This document shows, piece after piece, positions 44,744 through 57,185 of a stretch of 64,000 nt of DNA (positions are counted from its first letter, which is position 1; the number at the start of each line of letters is the position of its first letter). The position numbers were made by a program, and so were the translations under genes. This DNA is from Euphorbia lathyris (taxonomy: Eukaryota > Streptophyta > Magnoliopsida > Malpighiales > Euphorbiaceae): assembly GCF_963576675.1 (NCBI RefSeq), contig NC_088913.1:81157001-81221000 (forward strand). Reading direction: 5' to 3'. Below the pieces are notes generated by a model. It was not told where the DNA came from. It saw only the letters and a program-made list of their open reading frames with translations, and did no database searches.

Positions 44744-47700
44744 TCAGTTAGAAACGGATTCGTATGAATACGCCAGCCAAGGGTGCTCGAGTGCCTCCTT
44801 TGCAGTCGGACGCCTCGAGGGATTGACCTCGAGCAAACTCCTCACGAAGTCAATAAATTCAACATCATCAGTCCTCAAATGCTGCTCCAATGAAGACTCC
44901 TCTGGGATTAAGCATTCTAGTTGGTCCGTCTCCTGGTAGAAGAATTAGTCAGGTTTCGCAACGGTAGGGAAAAAACGATGCATGTTTCTGAGTTCCGTGG
45001 AGGAAAATAGGGGAAACTAACCTCATTTACATGATAGAGATCATATTCTTTTGTGAAGTACTTGTGAGTTTCCTGACCTCTCACCAACATCTCATAATCG
45101 AAAGGACCGAGCATCCCGACCACACGTGCAAGGATCATTACAACTGCATCGTTCGGAAACAGCACCTGATAAAGACACGGATACTAAATAATTAGAACTT
45201 TAATGATGCTGAAGCAACCCATAAGATCAGAGATGCATACAACTTTTGACTTACTTCGCCAGAGATTAGCTCGGCCAAGATGCAACCGAGAGACCACAAG
45301 TCAATCTTTTGATCATAAGGCAGACCGAGAATGACTTCGGGGGCTCTATAGGAACGAGATTGTACATATAGGCACAAGTTATCCGATAGAAAGCAACTGC
45401 TTCCGAGATCAATTACTTTTATTTCACATCTTCGGTAACTCTTTATCAGAACATTTTCAGGCTTTAGATCACAATGAATAATTCCCAAGTGATGTAAGTA
45501 ATCTAGAGCTTCCAAACACTGGCGTGCTATGACCTGCAAGAACAGTAAACGTTGACAGTTACACGTGCCGTCTGTTAGTTTTACAATAGCGGAAATTACA
45601 TTTTCCCGGGATGGATGGTTTTCTTAATAAGACATAGCAACTACAATGGTTAAATGATTTGTTCATACATCCATTAACTCGGCCTCTCCGAATAGATCGA
45701 CCAAATTAACTTTTTCAGGCCCCAAAACTTGCAACTCGAGATGAGCCAACTCGGTTAAAAGAAAAAGGACAGGCCATTAATCGTGTCAAGCAGCTGAGCC
45801 ATACTAACCTGTAGCCTACTGAGAGTGAAATATGGTTCACCACCGGATTCTTGATTGAATTTCTGAAACTCGTATAAATTCGCCCGAAGGAGCTCACAAA
45901 CAATGAAGAGATGCTCCTGCAAACAAGATTAAATGGGTCTGTTAGGCATGCTTTACATAACAAGATTACTTTGACAAGTTTCAGACACGAACTTCGAACT
46001 AAATCCCGGTGTTTTTAACGTACAGAAGACATACCTGGTGGTAGAAGTAGTCATAAAGACGAAGAATATGGTGTTGATCAGCTGGATCATGTTTATTGAC
46101 AAGCTTTAGAAGCTTGATTTCGTCTAAACTCTGATCGAAAAAATCTTTATCGTTCTTTATAATCTTCAGGCAAACATCTACTCCTGTGTGAAGATCATGC
46201 GCCTGAATAACCTTACTAAAAGCAGCCGAACCTAAGTATTCCGTGACATAATATCTGCCAGCTAGAACAGTATTTAGTACAATAGGTAGATCCTTGTTCT
46301 CCTCGAATCCCGTCCTGCAGATAAATCAGCATAAGATCAGTAAAATGATTCTAAGCATCAACTAAATGTCCAATGAATCAGCGAGACGAACCTGTTTTTC
46401 CTATGAATGATTCGCAGATTGAACACTTCGTATTCATCCTCCTGATTATCAAACATCAGAAGCTCATCGGAGTTTTCGTCCGCAGCAGCCTGAAGCTCAC
46501 CGTTTTCTCCATTTGCTTCTCCGTCTTTTTCTACCTCATGTTCATTCGGTATGTTCTTGGAGAAGTACTTGTAACTCCAATCACTACTCAATTGTCTTTC
46601 TACAGGGTAGTTACTGTCACTGTTTTTTCTGTTCCTGGGTTCTATACCATAATCAGAAGGGATATCTCCAACTTCTAGGGGATCCGCGCATCCATTTCCC
46701 TCGAAATGATAGTGATCAGTTGTTTGAGGTTCCTTTTTATGTTCCACGAATGTCATATTAAAAAGACAAGGCTTGTCCAAGTAATCATTGGTAGCTTCCG
46801 TATCGAATTCTTCAGCTCTACGGTACAAATCCAGTGGATTTTCAAATTGGTGCGCCGTGTCTGATGTAGTGACGAACTTATCCTCGCTTGGACCACCAAA
46901 GTAGTCGAGACCGTTGAAGGATGGACTCAAGAAATGATCCTCATCTTTCTCATCATACCAATGCAGGTCATTTTGCAACTCGAAATCAGGGTAATCACGT
47001 GCTGTCCCGAATTGAGACATTCTATCAGATGATGATTCCGAATTAGCACGAGATGCAGAACGGAGTCCATATGGATTCGTAAATTCTGCAGAAATATGAA
47101 ATGCAATGCTGAATACTAACCAAACTTAACTCAATAAAACATGTTGTCAGTTTTTGTATAAGCAAACTCATCCATATATCGTGTAAATTACACGGACGGT
47201 CACATATATTTCGGCAATTTTTTAATAAAGTTATAAAAGTTCATTTTATCTCAATAAAGTTACGCACTTTTGATATTTGTATTGACAAAATCACAGTTAT
47301 TATTTTACGGCCACACTGTCACCGGAATTGCCAAAGTGGACACTTACTCCGGTCATACGTTCACTTAAAACCACATAACATACAATTCGCACCATCCCTC
47401 TCATCAATCACGGATCCAGGATTCACGTAGACGGAGCACTTATGGGTGCTAACTTGATTTTTCTTAGTGTTTTTACATAAAAATTTAAAACCCCCTTCAC
47501 AGTTTCCATAGAATTTTCAGCGCCAAAACCCCCGGATCCGTCCCTGCCTCTCTTTCTCTCTCGAACAGAATATATAATTTCAATAATCAGACTTAGGTTT
47601 TAGGGTTAAATGGAGCCAGTTACTGGTCCAGGGGTGCAAGGGGCTTGAGCCATCACTGGTCGTCGGAAAACGCCAAAAAACTCCATGGAAGTTATAATTT

Positions 47701-48654
47701 TTTTTTTTTTATCTAAAAGCACTCAAAAATATCAATTTTGAGCACCTACAGTCACCAGAGAGCATCCCAAGCACCCAAGCACTCTTGCCGGTGAATCCTA
47801 AATCCGTCATTGAATGGACTGTCCACGCGGAAGAAACGACTTTAGTAAGCTTCAATTTCAGTAATTCCGGTAACAGTGTAGCCGGAAAACGTTCAATGTA
47901 ACTTTATAAGCTTAATATCAAACAAGACAAAATGAACTTTCATGATCTTATTTTGAAAGATTATCCAAATGTTTGCAATTCTTTGATTTAGCCCCATCAG
48001 GGACGGATAGCGCCGTTTTTGGAGCTTTGAGCACCCATTGATCGCCCGAAAAAAATTATTTTTCTATGAAAATATGAACGGGACTTTAATTTCTTATAAC
48101 AAAAGACTAAAAACATATCAATTTAGCACTCATAAATCACCGTAATCAGTCAATTCCCCAAATATATCATATAGTAAACTTCTTATGCCCAATTCCAATC
48201 CAGAATAGAAATTTTATGCAATAACTAATCCTTTAATTGCTCAAAATTTACACATTGAAACAGAAAGAAAAAATCTTGAAGTCTTTTTACTAATTGAAAA
48301 ATAAAAATTTGAACTTTTAATCAAAATTAAGAAACTAGAAGAACCTGAAGAGCAGAAATCACTGGTAGAAGATCCCAAGCTAACGAATTCCTCATTAGAG
48401 CCAGAGGGGGAACAGGGTTTAAACCCAGAAACATCACCTTCCGGTCGCCGGAGAGTCGCCGGAATCTTGACAGGAGGCAAAACAAACAAGAATTTCTCAA
48501 AATCAAAACAACCCAGTTCGTTTTTTTCAATCATATCTTGTTTAAGAGCTAATTCAGCCTCTTTCAACCCATTCAATCGGAGAAAATCCAGCACAGCTTC
48601 GATATCTGAGAAAACCACGGGTAGGGGCTCCGGTTCTGATTCTTCCATGATCAT
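44744..48654 (-). CDS. Plant-specific DYRK-family protein kinase, DYRKP-3-like, seven exons
   Basis: Dual-specificity YAK-related Ser/Thr kinase that would autophosphorylate on an activation-loop tyrosine. Plant DYRKPs are linked to growth and carbon-storage control, mainly from a green-alga mutant. Exons (minus): 48654-48345, 47085-46392, 46314-46035, 45916-45809, 45533-45255, 45165-45022, 44932-44744. The 2004 nt join encodes 667 residues with GT-AG introns and phases that fit throughout. Residues 17-41 look LisH-like ([21 protein letters not shown]), and 104-335 are acidic and disordered. The kinase domain runs about 356-657: GSAAFSKV glycine loop, K385, E400, HCDLKPEN (D486), DLGSS (D506), Y520 in [11 protein letters not shown], and HPW near the end. 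The size fits Arabidopsis At2g40120 (DYRKP-3) better than the ~1150-residue DYRKP-1/2. The start is the first of two close ATGs (48654, 48648). Confidence 0.96.
47086..48344 (-). other. Long intron 1 of the kinase gene with transposon relics
   Basis: 1,259 bp, against 77-275 bp for the other introns. It holds a short relic at 47408-47560 (ACGGATCCAGGATTCACG to CCCCGGATCCGTCCCTGCC, inverted ends) and related phrases at 47620-47820 and 47995-48130 (GGGCTTGAGCC, AGCACCCA, TCCGTC). The gene frame is unaffected because the whole tract is spliced out. Confidence 0.65.
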
Positions 48655-48950
48655 GAAAAGTCAAGGAGAGAGTAGAAGAAAAGGGGGGAGAAGAAGTTGT
48701 TGGGGAGTAAATTGGAATTGGGCAAAATTGGGGGGTCAAAAGGGGGAAAAAAGAAGACATCTTTCAGGTTTAGCATGCTCTCTGTAAAACGGAAGCTAAG
48801 GAGAGAGAGAAAGAAAGAGAGAGAAAGAGAGGGTAGTATGTCTTTCTTACCAACTTTGAAAAGTGAATATCTTGTTCTAGGTGTTTATGGGCTTGCTGGG
48901 CCCATTTCGGGAATTGACACGTGGGTTCATCTTAGTTGTACACGTGGAGT
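48655..48950 (-). promoter_or_regulatory. Kinase promoter: CT-rich leader, site II elements, two G-boxes
   Basis: On the minus strand the leader has a CT-rich tract (48797-48834). Upstream are the TCP-type site II motifs TGGGCT (48888-48893) and TGGGCCCA (48897-48904). Next come two ACACGTGG G-box/ABRE-like elements at 48917-48924 and 48940-48947, centres 23 bp apart. No clear TATA box is seen, as is common for such housekeeping-type plant promoters. Activity is inferred from motifs only. Confidence 0.55.
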
Positions 48951-49303
48951 ATAGACGGTGGTATGCGTGATTAACGGTTGATTGATTGTTTTGGTGGCGA
49001 GTCATGGCTCTCATAGGTCGTCGTTTTTATGGGACCGTTTCTAATATTCTTCTTTAATTTTTTTTCTTTCCTTTTTTTCGAAATTTTGGGTTTTTATTAT
49101 TATTTGTGTGTATTTTTTATTTTTATTATTTTATAATTACTAAATCTGATCCAAAATGTTTTAATCTTCCTAACCTAAAATATATTCTATTAATTTTATC
49201 CCTACATTATTAAAAACTATTAATTATTACACCGCAACTTTCAAATATCAATTATGTCTAAAATATTTAATGTGTTAATAACATAATTACAATAAATAAA
49301 TAA

Positions 49304-49349
<46 letters not shown>

Positions 49350-49543
49350 ATGCTAACAACTAAGTCCATCTTCAATAAACTCTTAGAAATAAATATTATT
49401 TTCTACAATACTCATTATATTTCCTCATTTTTATTATTTTATTATTAAAATTATATTTTTTTGTTATATTTACTAATAGTGAAAGGAGATAGACTGCTCA
49501 ACAATGAATTGTTAATAAAAAAAATGAATTAAGGAAGCACTAA
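48951..49543. other. No gene; (TA)n at about 49310-49344
   Basis: AT-rich upstream flank of the kinase gene with a short AATA repeat merging into a TA tract. Confidence 0.5.
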
Positions 49544-50155
49544 GGTCCCGTTTGGTACGCTGTAATGAGCGTCGTAATGGAATACGCATTACAATGGAGG
49601 CTCATTACTATGTTCGGATAGGTCATATTATTTTTGTCGTAATGGAATCACGAATACATAACTCAAGTTTTGTTTACAAATTTATGTAATGAACATTACA
49701 TAAATAATAGACACAAATCTTCATTAAGACTAACTCTTGTATTTTTTTTTATTAATACTTATTATGCACAATTCTTATTAAACGACAAAACAAAATTAGA
49801 AAAACATAAAAAATGAAAAAAAAACGTGAAAACTCAAAAATATGTAAAACGTGACGAAATATTGCCCGTCACGATTTTTTTTTGTTTTTCGTCTTTTTTA
49901 TTGCATTTTTTCATGTTTTTCGTGTTTTCTGTTTTTATCATTTTTCAAGTTTTCATGTTTTTCGATGATTTTAATTGTATAAATAATTTTTTATGATTAA
50001 ATTTTAACTAAGCAAATATTAAGTATCGTAACAGTAATTAAGTTTCATCATTTTTTTAGTTTGTCAACTAAACATGGTAATGGAATCACTATTCCATTCC
50101 ATTACATTACAAGGTTGATTACATTACATTGCATTACGTCATACCAAACGGATCC
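49544..50155. mobile_element. Harbinger/Tourist-like MITE, 612 bp, TAA duplication
   Basis: GGTCCCGTTTGGTACGCTG at the left and CATACCAAACGGATCC at the right are inverted ends, flanked by TAA (49541-49543, 50156-50158). An internal hairpin (GTGACGAAATATTGCCCGTCAC) is also present in the older copy at 1797-3075. Confidence 0.85.
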
Positions 50156-50158
50156 TAA

Positions 50159-51466
50159 GAGGTTGAGATACACTCTCTATTAATAGAGAGCATTAAAAAG
50201 TTCTTAGTGATTTGAAGAACCACTAAAAGACCGTTGAAACTGATTTTTAACTCTCGCTTCTAAATTTTTAACTTAAGATTAAAAGACTGATGGAGATGCT
50301 TTAAGTTAATTACAACTTTTTTTCATCAAAATATCTAAAATATTTACCGTGTTACTAATATAGCTATAAATAATCAACCAGAAATGTGCGAAATTGCTTC
50401 AGTACATCCACAAATTTATTTAAAATGCTAATGTGACGGTTACATAATAAAACCCAATTTTTTTTAAATGTTTTAGTATCTTAGAACTAAAATTGATTCG
50501 AAATATCACGATTAAATTTAACATTCTCTCAAATTTAAACCCTAGTCCCTTTATTTTTGTTAGATTTTTTTTTCCAAAAAAATCTGCTTTTAGGTAGGGT
50601 AGTGTAAGAATATCATTTTCAATGAGTATTTCGATATTAATTAAAGTTAAAATCATTAGTTTATTAAATTACTCGATTCTATTTAATTTTGAAAAGGTAT
50701 ATTTAGAAAAAGAAAGAAAAGAAAATATTCTCAATTTCTTGGATTTAAAAATTTTGAGTTCAAAATAAAGTTCACCTAAAATGAATAAAAATAATAATAT
50801 AATGTCTCATTTAATGGAAAAAAATTAATCTAGATTAAAATATAACATGCACAATAAAATAGTCAATATAATATACTATTTTGTTATAGTTACACTTGCA
50901 AATTTATATGCATATATATATAGAAAAACAAATATAGTTATTTTTGTTGTATATAATATAGAAAAGAAATTGACCCACATAAATGGGTTTAGTTTGTTTT
51001 GGAAATCCATGATGCTGAATTTGATAGCAACTAAATTGGTCCAAATTTGACAAATTGGCATTTATGGCTACATTCTACTATAGTAATGCCTATCAAAGTT
51101 ATTTACATTCAATTAATAATTACACCTTTGATTTACCATCTTAAAATAAATTATTTACCCTTAACTTTTACGTTCCTGTTTCACCTATATTTTGATTTGG
51201 GCCGATTTTATAATTAATTACTTCATTCGGCTCAATTTGTTTAATTTGATGAGATTTGGATCAAATGGCCAATTATTCTGACTTAAATCTAGATTTATTC
51301 CATTAATTATGTTTTTCTATCAAAATATATGAAACATCTAAAGTTTAGAACCGATTTGATAATTTACCAAAAGTTCTGACTGAATTGAGGGGTTATCTAA
51401 TCAAATGTATAAGGGTACTGAGATAAGTTGGGCGTAAAACTTGGATAAAGTGAGAGGAGCAGAACA
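50159..51466. other. No gene recognised
   Basis: AT-rich sequence. Short frames at 50420-51060 have no motif. 50180-50220 carries CTCTCTATTAATAGAGAG, a small palindrome. Confidence 0.45.
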
Positions 51467-52945
51467 GGATTAAACCTTTGTTTGGGACAGATTTAGAAGA
51501 TAAATAGGGAGATAGGGATAGTTGAGAAAAAATTACAAGGAAAGGGCTGTTTTTAACTGTGGGTAAGGAAATATAACCATTCCGGCGCAATAGGTGCCAG
51601 AATGGATAGTTTTAATTTTTTTTTTAAATTGTTTTACTCATTACGGCGCCCATGGCATCGTAATGAGTAAGTGGACAGGAATCCCAGGATTCCTGTCCAC
51701 AAGTGGGGGCGGTGGCTTTGCCACTGCCCCCAACAAATATTTAATTTTTTTTTATTTTATTTTATAAAAATAAAATGTATAAAATAAATAAAAATAAATT
51801 AATTTATCATTTCATAATTATAAAATTATATATTATAATAATATTATTGACTTTTTATTTTATAAAATTTTGATTAAAATTTGAAATTTTGTTTGGAAAT
51901 GTTAGACTAAATTTATACAATTTTATACGTTACGGTTAAATCTGCATTTACTTAATATTTAATGCATTACTAAAAAAAATATTTAGTATATTAATAACAG
52001 AGTAAAATATTTTAGATATTATTAATATAGTTACGAAAAAAGAGTATGAAACTGATTCAATTTATCGTCAAACTGGTTTAGAAGGTCTGACCTGGCTAAA
52101 TAACAGTTAAACAAATTTTTTCAAAGTTTCAGTAGCGTATGGTTAAAATTGATCTTCATACATTATGGCTAAATCTACATTTCACTTGAAATGTATATAT
52201 TAGATATTTAGTGCATTACTAGCAAAAAAAAAAAAATATTAAGTGAATTAATAACACAGTAAAATAACAATTAAAAAAAACGAAGTTTGCAAACCCGAAA
52301 TCGGAAATCAGAAAAAAAAAATTGTGATTAATTTATATATAGCAGGTTTATTTTTTTGAAACTGTTTAAAATATTTTACTGTGTTATTAACAATTACAAA
52401 AATATGCATGAAATTGTTATTATTTTTTTTTTTGTTAGTAATGCACTAAATATTTACTCGTAACGTTTCAAATGATACAGATTTAACCATAACGAATAAA
52501 ATTGTACAAATTTAATCCTAACGTTTCTAAATAAAATAAAATAAAATTTGAATTTCAATCAAAATTTTATAAAATAAAAATTTAATAACATTATTATAAT
52601 ATATATTTTTATTTTTATAAAATAATAAAATAATTTCTTTTTATATTTATTTTACAAATTTTATTTTTTATAAAATAATAATAAAAATATTTGATGGGCA
52701 CTGCCCCCACTTGTGGACAGGAATCCTGGGATTCCTGTCCACCTACTCATTACGGCGCCATGGGCGTCGTAATGAGTAAAGCAATTTAAAAAAAAATTAA
52801 AACTATCCATTCCGGCACCTATTGTGCCGGAATGGTTACGTTTCCTTAACCATAGTTAAAAACAGTTCCTCCCTTGTAATTTTTTTTCAACTATCCCTAT
52901 CTCCCTATTTATCTCCTAAATCTATCCCAAACAGAGGTTTAATCC
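51467..52945. mobile_element. Foldback element with serial hairpins in each arm
   Basis: Two arms of about 500 bp (51467-51985 and 52430-52945) are inverted copies, with ends GGATTAAACC / GGTTTAATCC. Each arm carries GC-rich hairpins in the same order. The right arm has CCATTCCGGCAC-loop-GTGCCGGAATGG (52807-52835, perfect), ACTCATTACG...CGTAATGAGT (52745-52777), and GTGGACAGGAATCC-TG-GGATTCCTGTCCAC (52713-52742, perfect). The left arm has the same three (51577-51605, 51636-51668, 51671-51700) plus a GGGGGCGGTGGC hairpin (51705-51731). There is no coding capacity and no certain target duplication. Confidence 0.85.
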
Positions 52946-53280
52946 AGCAGAATATGGGTTAGTGGATGAAAACAGTTGGACGCAATCTCGTCTTGTGGTA
53001 CTAGAGTAGCCTTGGCAATTGCAAATCTTTTTTGCTAAAACATGGAACTTCCTTGTTGAACATGAGATGTATAATTTAACAATAGGAAATGGATAGTGGG
53101 AGAGAGCAGTTCGGAGTGACATTAGATCAGGAGTAGTGGAGAGTGACAATTGTAGATCTTTCTTTAGAAGTGGGAGGTTTGCATTAAAAGGAAGGCTTTT
53201 TGACACAAAGAAGACACGACAAAAAAACCAAATTGAAGTTCAGAGATTCATCAATGGCAATTCAGTTCATTTCTTTCCTG
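52946..53280. other. Unrecognised, moderately GC-richer segment
   Basis: A short minus-strand frame (53206-52922) has no domain. The composition is closer to genic DNA than the flanks, so a captured fragment is possible, but nothing supports a gene. Confidence 0.3.
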
Positions 53281-53283
53281 TAA

Positions 53284-53579
53284 GGACCCGTTTGTTTTAC
53301 CTACTGTTTGTTGTTACCGTTTGTTGTTTGTTGTTACCGTTTACTATTGCTATTTGATGTTGGAAAAAGTTGTTTTTCTAAAAAAACAGATATTCTCAGC
53401 TTTTGTTAAAGCCTGCTTTTCAGGTGTGAAGGGCAAACATGAGGTTACTAATCAAATACCTAATGCTGCTTTTTCAGATTTAAAAGGCAAACATGAGGTT
53501 ACTAACCAACCACTTAAAACTCTCCCTTTTGAAATGAAAAGGCAAATAGGATCATGAAAATAAACAAACAAACACTCTC
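53284..53579. mobile_element. Harbinger-like MITE, 296 bp, TAA duplication
   Basis: GGACCCGTTTGTTTTACC at the left and AAACAAACAAACACTCTC at the right, with TAA on both sides. Internally, GGCAAACATGAGGTTACTAA is repeated 55-60 bp apart. The left end resembles the sequence at 31613-31709 in reverse. Confidence 0.65.
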
Positions 53580-53916
53580 TAAGTTTATTTTTAATAGTTC
53601 ATTCATCCATTCTCGTAAGTTGTCATTGTTAAGTTTTTTGTTCCTTTGTTAAAACTTAAGACTAGCAAATCAATAATCCTTGATCAATTTTTATATATGT
53701 TATGTTAAATTGATAAGTTGTCTTTTTAGCTAAATATTTTTAATATAGAAACTACTTAAAATTAACAATAGTCATGTCTTATTGTTTATTCTTTTAAAAT
53801 AAAGCAAACAAATTTCTTTAATTATAACAATAATTATTATCACCGTCACTGCCATAGCTTATAAAACTTAGTTACTACATTATAGAGTGCACATTAAGTA
53901 CTAATTATGAATAAAC

Positions 53917-53966
<50 letters not shown>
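53580..53966. other. No gene; (AAT)n microsatellite at 53920-53966
   Basis: AT-rich spacer ending in about 15 AAT/ATA units that abut the next MITE. Confidence 0.6.
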
Positions 53967-53967
<1 letters not shown>

Positions 53968-54213
53968 GGGATAAGGTATTAAAATAAGTTTATGATTTTT
54001 GTCGAAGTATCAAATTAGGTTCTATATACAAAATAGCATGTGGAGAGAAATCGGCACTTAACAGAGTAATATGAATGACATGTCACATTTCGTTATCGAA
54101 ACCTAAATTAGTATTCTTTTTTAAAGATTAAGCCTACATTGGTGTTATTTTATAGGTGAAGCTCATAATAATGCTTTTCCAAAAATCCTAAACTTATTTT
54201 GATACCTTATCCT
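53967..54213. mobile_element. MITE, ~247 bp, GGATAAGGTAT ends
   Basis: GGGATAAGGTATTAAAATAAG and its inverse CTTATTTTGATACCTTATCC bound the element. Inner inverted phrases (ATTAGGTT / AACCTAAAT-like) also pair. A fragment of the same family lies inside the MITE at 26137-26810. Confidence 0.75.
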
Positions 54214-56109
54214 TAATAATAATTAGAGTTAATACATCTGTTGCCACTCTACTCACTTGCAAAACTTCAATTCCCTGAACTTTTAAAATTCCAAATGATT
54301 TTTCTAATTATATTGAATAACTCTTTATTTTTATCAAATTGAATTCAATGACCTAAAAACTTCAATTGCCTTTTGAATTTTTAAAAGTTCTTAATTATTT
54401 GTCTAATTGACATTTTCTTTTTGACACGTGACGAATACTTTGACATGTGACGAAACGTGTCTTTTATTTTCTGCATCCAACAATTTATATTGAGAAATAA
54501 GAACTTATTTAATACAATTAGAAAAAAATAGAAAGTCATAAAAAATTTAAAACTTTAGGGTCAATTAAAGTTTTGGATCAAACACAATAATATATTCTCT
54601 CCACTCTGAAATATATATTGTTGAAGACAGATTTTGTAAATTAAGAATTCACTAAATAACACCTAAAAAGATAATATTATCCTATAACCTCCATTTTAAT
54701 AACTAATTCTCATATAATATTCAGTCTCTTCTCATTAACTACAATACAATTAAAACAGATAAATTTATAAAGTGACGCAAATGTCTACCCAATATTCTCT
54801 AATAAACTTTCTATTTTTTTTGGAAAGGTGCGTTATTAAAAGAAGAGTTTTTAGCAAAAGCAAAATCGAGAAAATAAGTGAAAATAAGATTTTTTATAGG
54901 CTTAATACATCATTTGCTCCATGAACTTGTCCAAAAAACTTGATTGACTTTCAAAGTGTCTGATAGCCCTCTCAATTTACATAAAAAATTCAGTTAGCCC
55001 CCTGACCTTGCATAAAATGTATCAATTACTCATTCGGTTGCAAAAAAAAGTAATATGTGTAGAACTATTGCACGCACCTTAGAATATTATTACATAATTC
55101 ACAGAATAAATTAAAAATGAAGTTCTTACTTGCTCAACTGTAAAACTTATCTTTTCTGATATTAGAACCGCATACCCTGACTTTGGTCGTTTTAAGACAC
55201 GTGCAATATATCTTCTATATTTAACTCTCTTTTTTTCAACTAAGTGATTAATTGATTATATTTTACATAAATTTGTACACTTTATGTAAGTTGAAGGACT
55301 ATCAAGAAGGATATGGTGTCTTCGTTGTTAATTATTGGTTAGAATTAATAGTGTGGGTCCATTAAATTTCTTCTTTTTCGTGGAAATAATAATACTATCA
55401 AATTTAATCTACCAACACACCATGATGTTGTTTCTTCATGAATTATGTGACACAAAATAGCTTTTTTCCTTTTTAATTTCTTTTCCATGTGACATTATTA
55501 AAGATTTATTCTCTTTTTTTCTGTCACCTTTATTATTATTATTACATCTTTCTTTTTCTCAAGAAAAAAATAAATTGATAATAATAATTCAAATTTGAAT
55601 TAGATGAATTACTCAATTGCTTGGTGTTGGTGAGATTGCTCTATCATATGCTGGTTAGTGCATAATTATATCCTTAATTTCACTCTTACTTTATTTATTA
55701 GTGAAGTAATAGACTCTTCATTTTCTCAAAATTTATAGTTGGTGTGAATTTTATTTAATTATCTATCTGTAAAGTTTTTATTTATTTATTTTTAAAAATA
55801 TAAGGATATTTATATTGAGTTTCGGGAAGCTCAAAAGTCGCACTAATTATAGTACTCATTAAATACACTGCTTTTTCGATTTAATATCTTTTGGAATATG
55901 TAAACATGCATTAAATGATATAAAACCTGCCTCTTTTTAGACATCCTACTAAAGGCAAACACATGTCTCATACCTTTTGACTTCAATAGAAAGATTCCCC
56001 GAACACATCCTCTCGAAATGGTTGAGATACCCATCCTACCGTTTCCAACATGAAGGAATAGATCGGGCCACTTGCATGATAACTCACCAACTGGAAGGTA
56101 TGAGGGGAC
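54214..56109. other. No gene; one-ended MITE relic near 54895-55030
   Basis: 54895-55030 starts AGGCTTAATACATCATTTGC and has TGAACTTGTCC / AGCCCCCTGACCTTG phrases like the pyrimidine-rich MITE family at 26137, but no second end was found. The rest is AT-rich without signal. Confidence 0.45.
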
Positions 56110-56349
56110 TTCTTGATAAGAGACATTTGGGCCGAAGCCCAACCTACGGTTAACCAAGGCCCACTTTGTGGGCTAACTCACATAGAACCCATTCAGTGGG
56201 CCAGTCACCATGTTGAGCCCATCCATCAAGATTGGGATCAGGTCACTCCAAGGGACCCGATTCCAATAATCAACAAAAGTTCAAAGGCATTATGGATTTA
56301 TGGCTTGTCCATTCAGAGTATATATAAGGAATCTAGATAACACCTTTAA

Positions 56350-56399
<50 letters not shown>

Positions 56400-56560
56400 T
56401 CTATTAATCTCTCACTGACTTGATCTTGGAATGTTCCTAAGGACTGTTCCCAATGTAGGTTGACCGATTGACTAAGCCGACTACGGTTCAGTCTAAACAT
56501 CTTATCATTTAGTGTGGTGACCAGTGAGCATGGAATGGCTAACACTCTAAGTCCTTCAAA
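56110..56560 (+). mobile_element. Probable LTR of a decayed gypsy element
   Basis: GGGCC-rich start (AAGCCCAACC, GGCCCACTTTGTGGGC, AGTGGGCC), a TATATAAGG box near 56323, a (TA)n at 56350-56397, then a tail with TTCTCTATTAATCTCTCACTGACTTG. This is typical of LTR U3-R-U5 layout. It precedes gag-like sequence on the same strand. Its exact ends are unclear. Confidence 0.45.
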
Positions 56561-57185
56561 TCATCTGAAGAAGCAATAAAAACAACCAACATGATGGTAG
56601 AAACTCCCCCACCAGTTGGAATCACTCTAAAAAAGAAGTTATCGAGTCCAACAAACTAGGAAACTAAAAAAAGACGGATGCAACAACCATCATTATGAAC
56701 TTCAAGGCTGATGTCACAATGAAAACAGATTCAAATGATGAATCCAGGGACCTCATTATCATATTGATGAAAACCCTTAAGGATTTTCAATTTGAACAAG
56801 TCCGGTATGTTAAAAAGCAACGGTAAATGATGGAAACTTAAAAGGCATTACAAAAATATAACATGAAACTATGGGATGTCCTAGAGCTAAAAACCCACCC
56901 ACATAGGAGGCCACACCCATGAAACCGGGTAGATCACCAAAGGGCAGTAACGTTCCCCCTTCGGGAGGACAACTCTCAAATTAGCACGCTAGCACACTCA
57001 TCAAGTGTCTAAGACCATAGAGAAGACCCCATCTAAGCAAAGGGACGATTAGTAGGCCAGAGGTTCTTGGATAAAAAGATGTTAGGTGGGGCTGCCAGTG
57101 GAAAAGTCACATCAAGTAAATCCCTGTGGTCCAACGCATATAGGCTAGTTTCTCTATAAACTAGAACCCCCCCCCCCCGACTACC

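Noticed and set aside
46373..46761. Plus-strand frames opposite kinase exon 2
   Set aside because: They oppose a validated exon whose frame continues perfectly across both splice junctions.
48467..48954. Plus-strand frames opposite kinase exon 1 and its promoter
   Set aside because: They cross the CT-rich leader and G-boxes and have no domain. Exon 1 on the minus strand explains the sequence.
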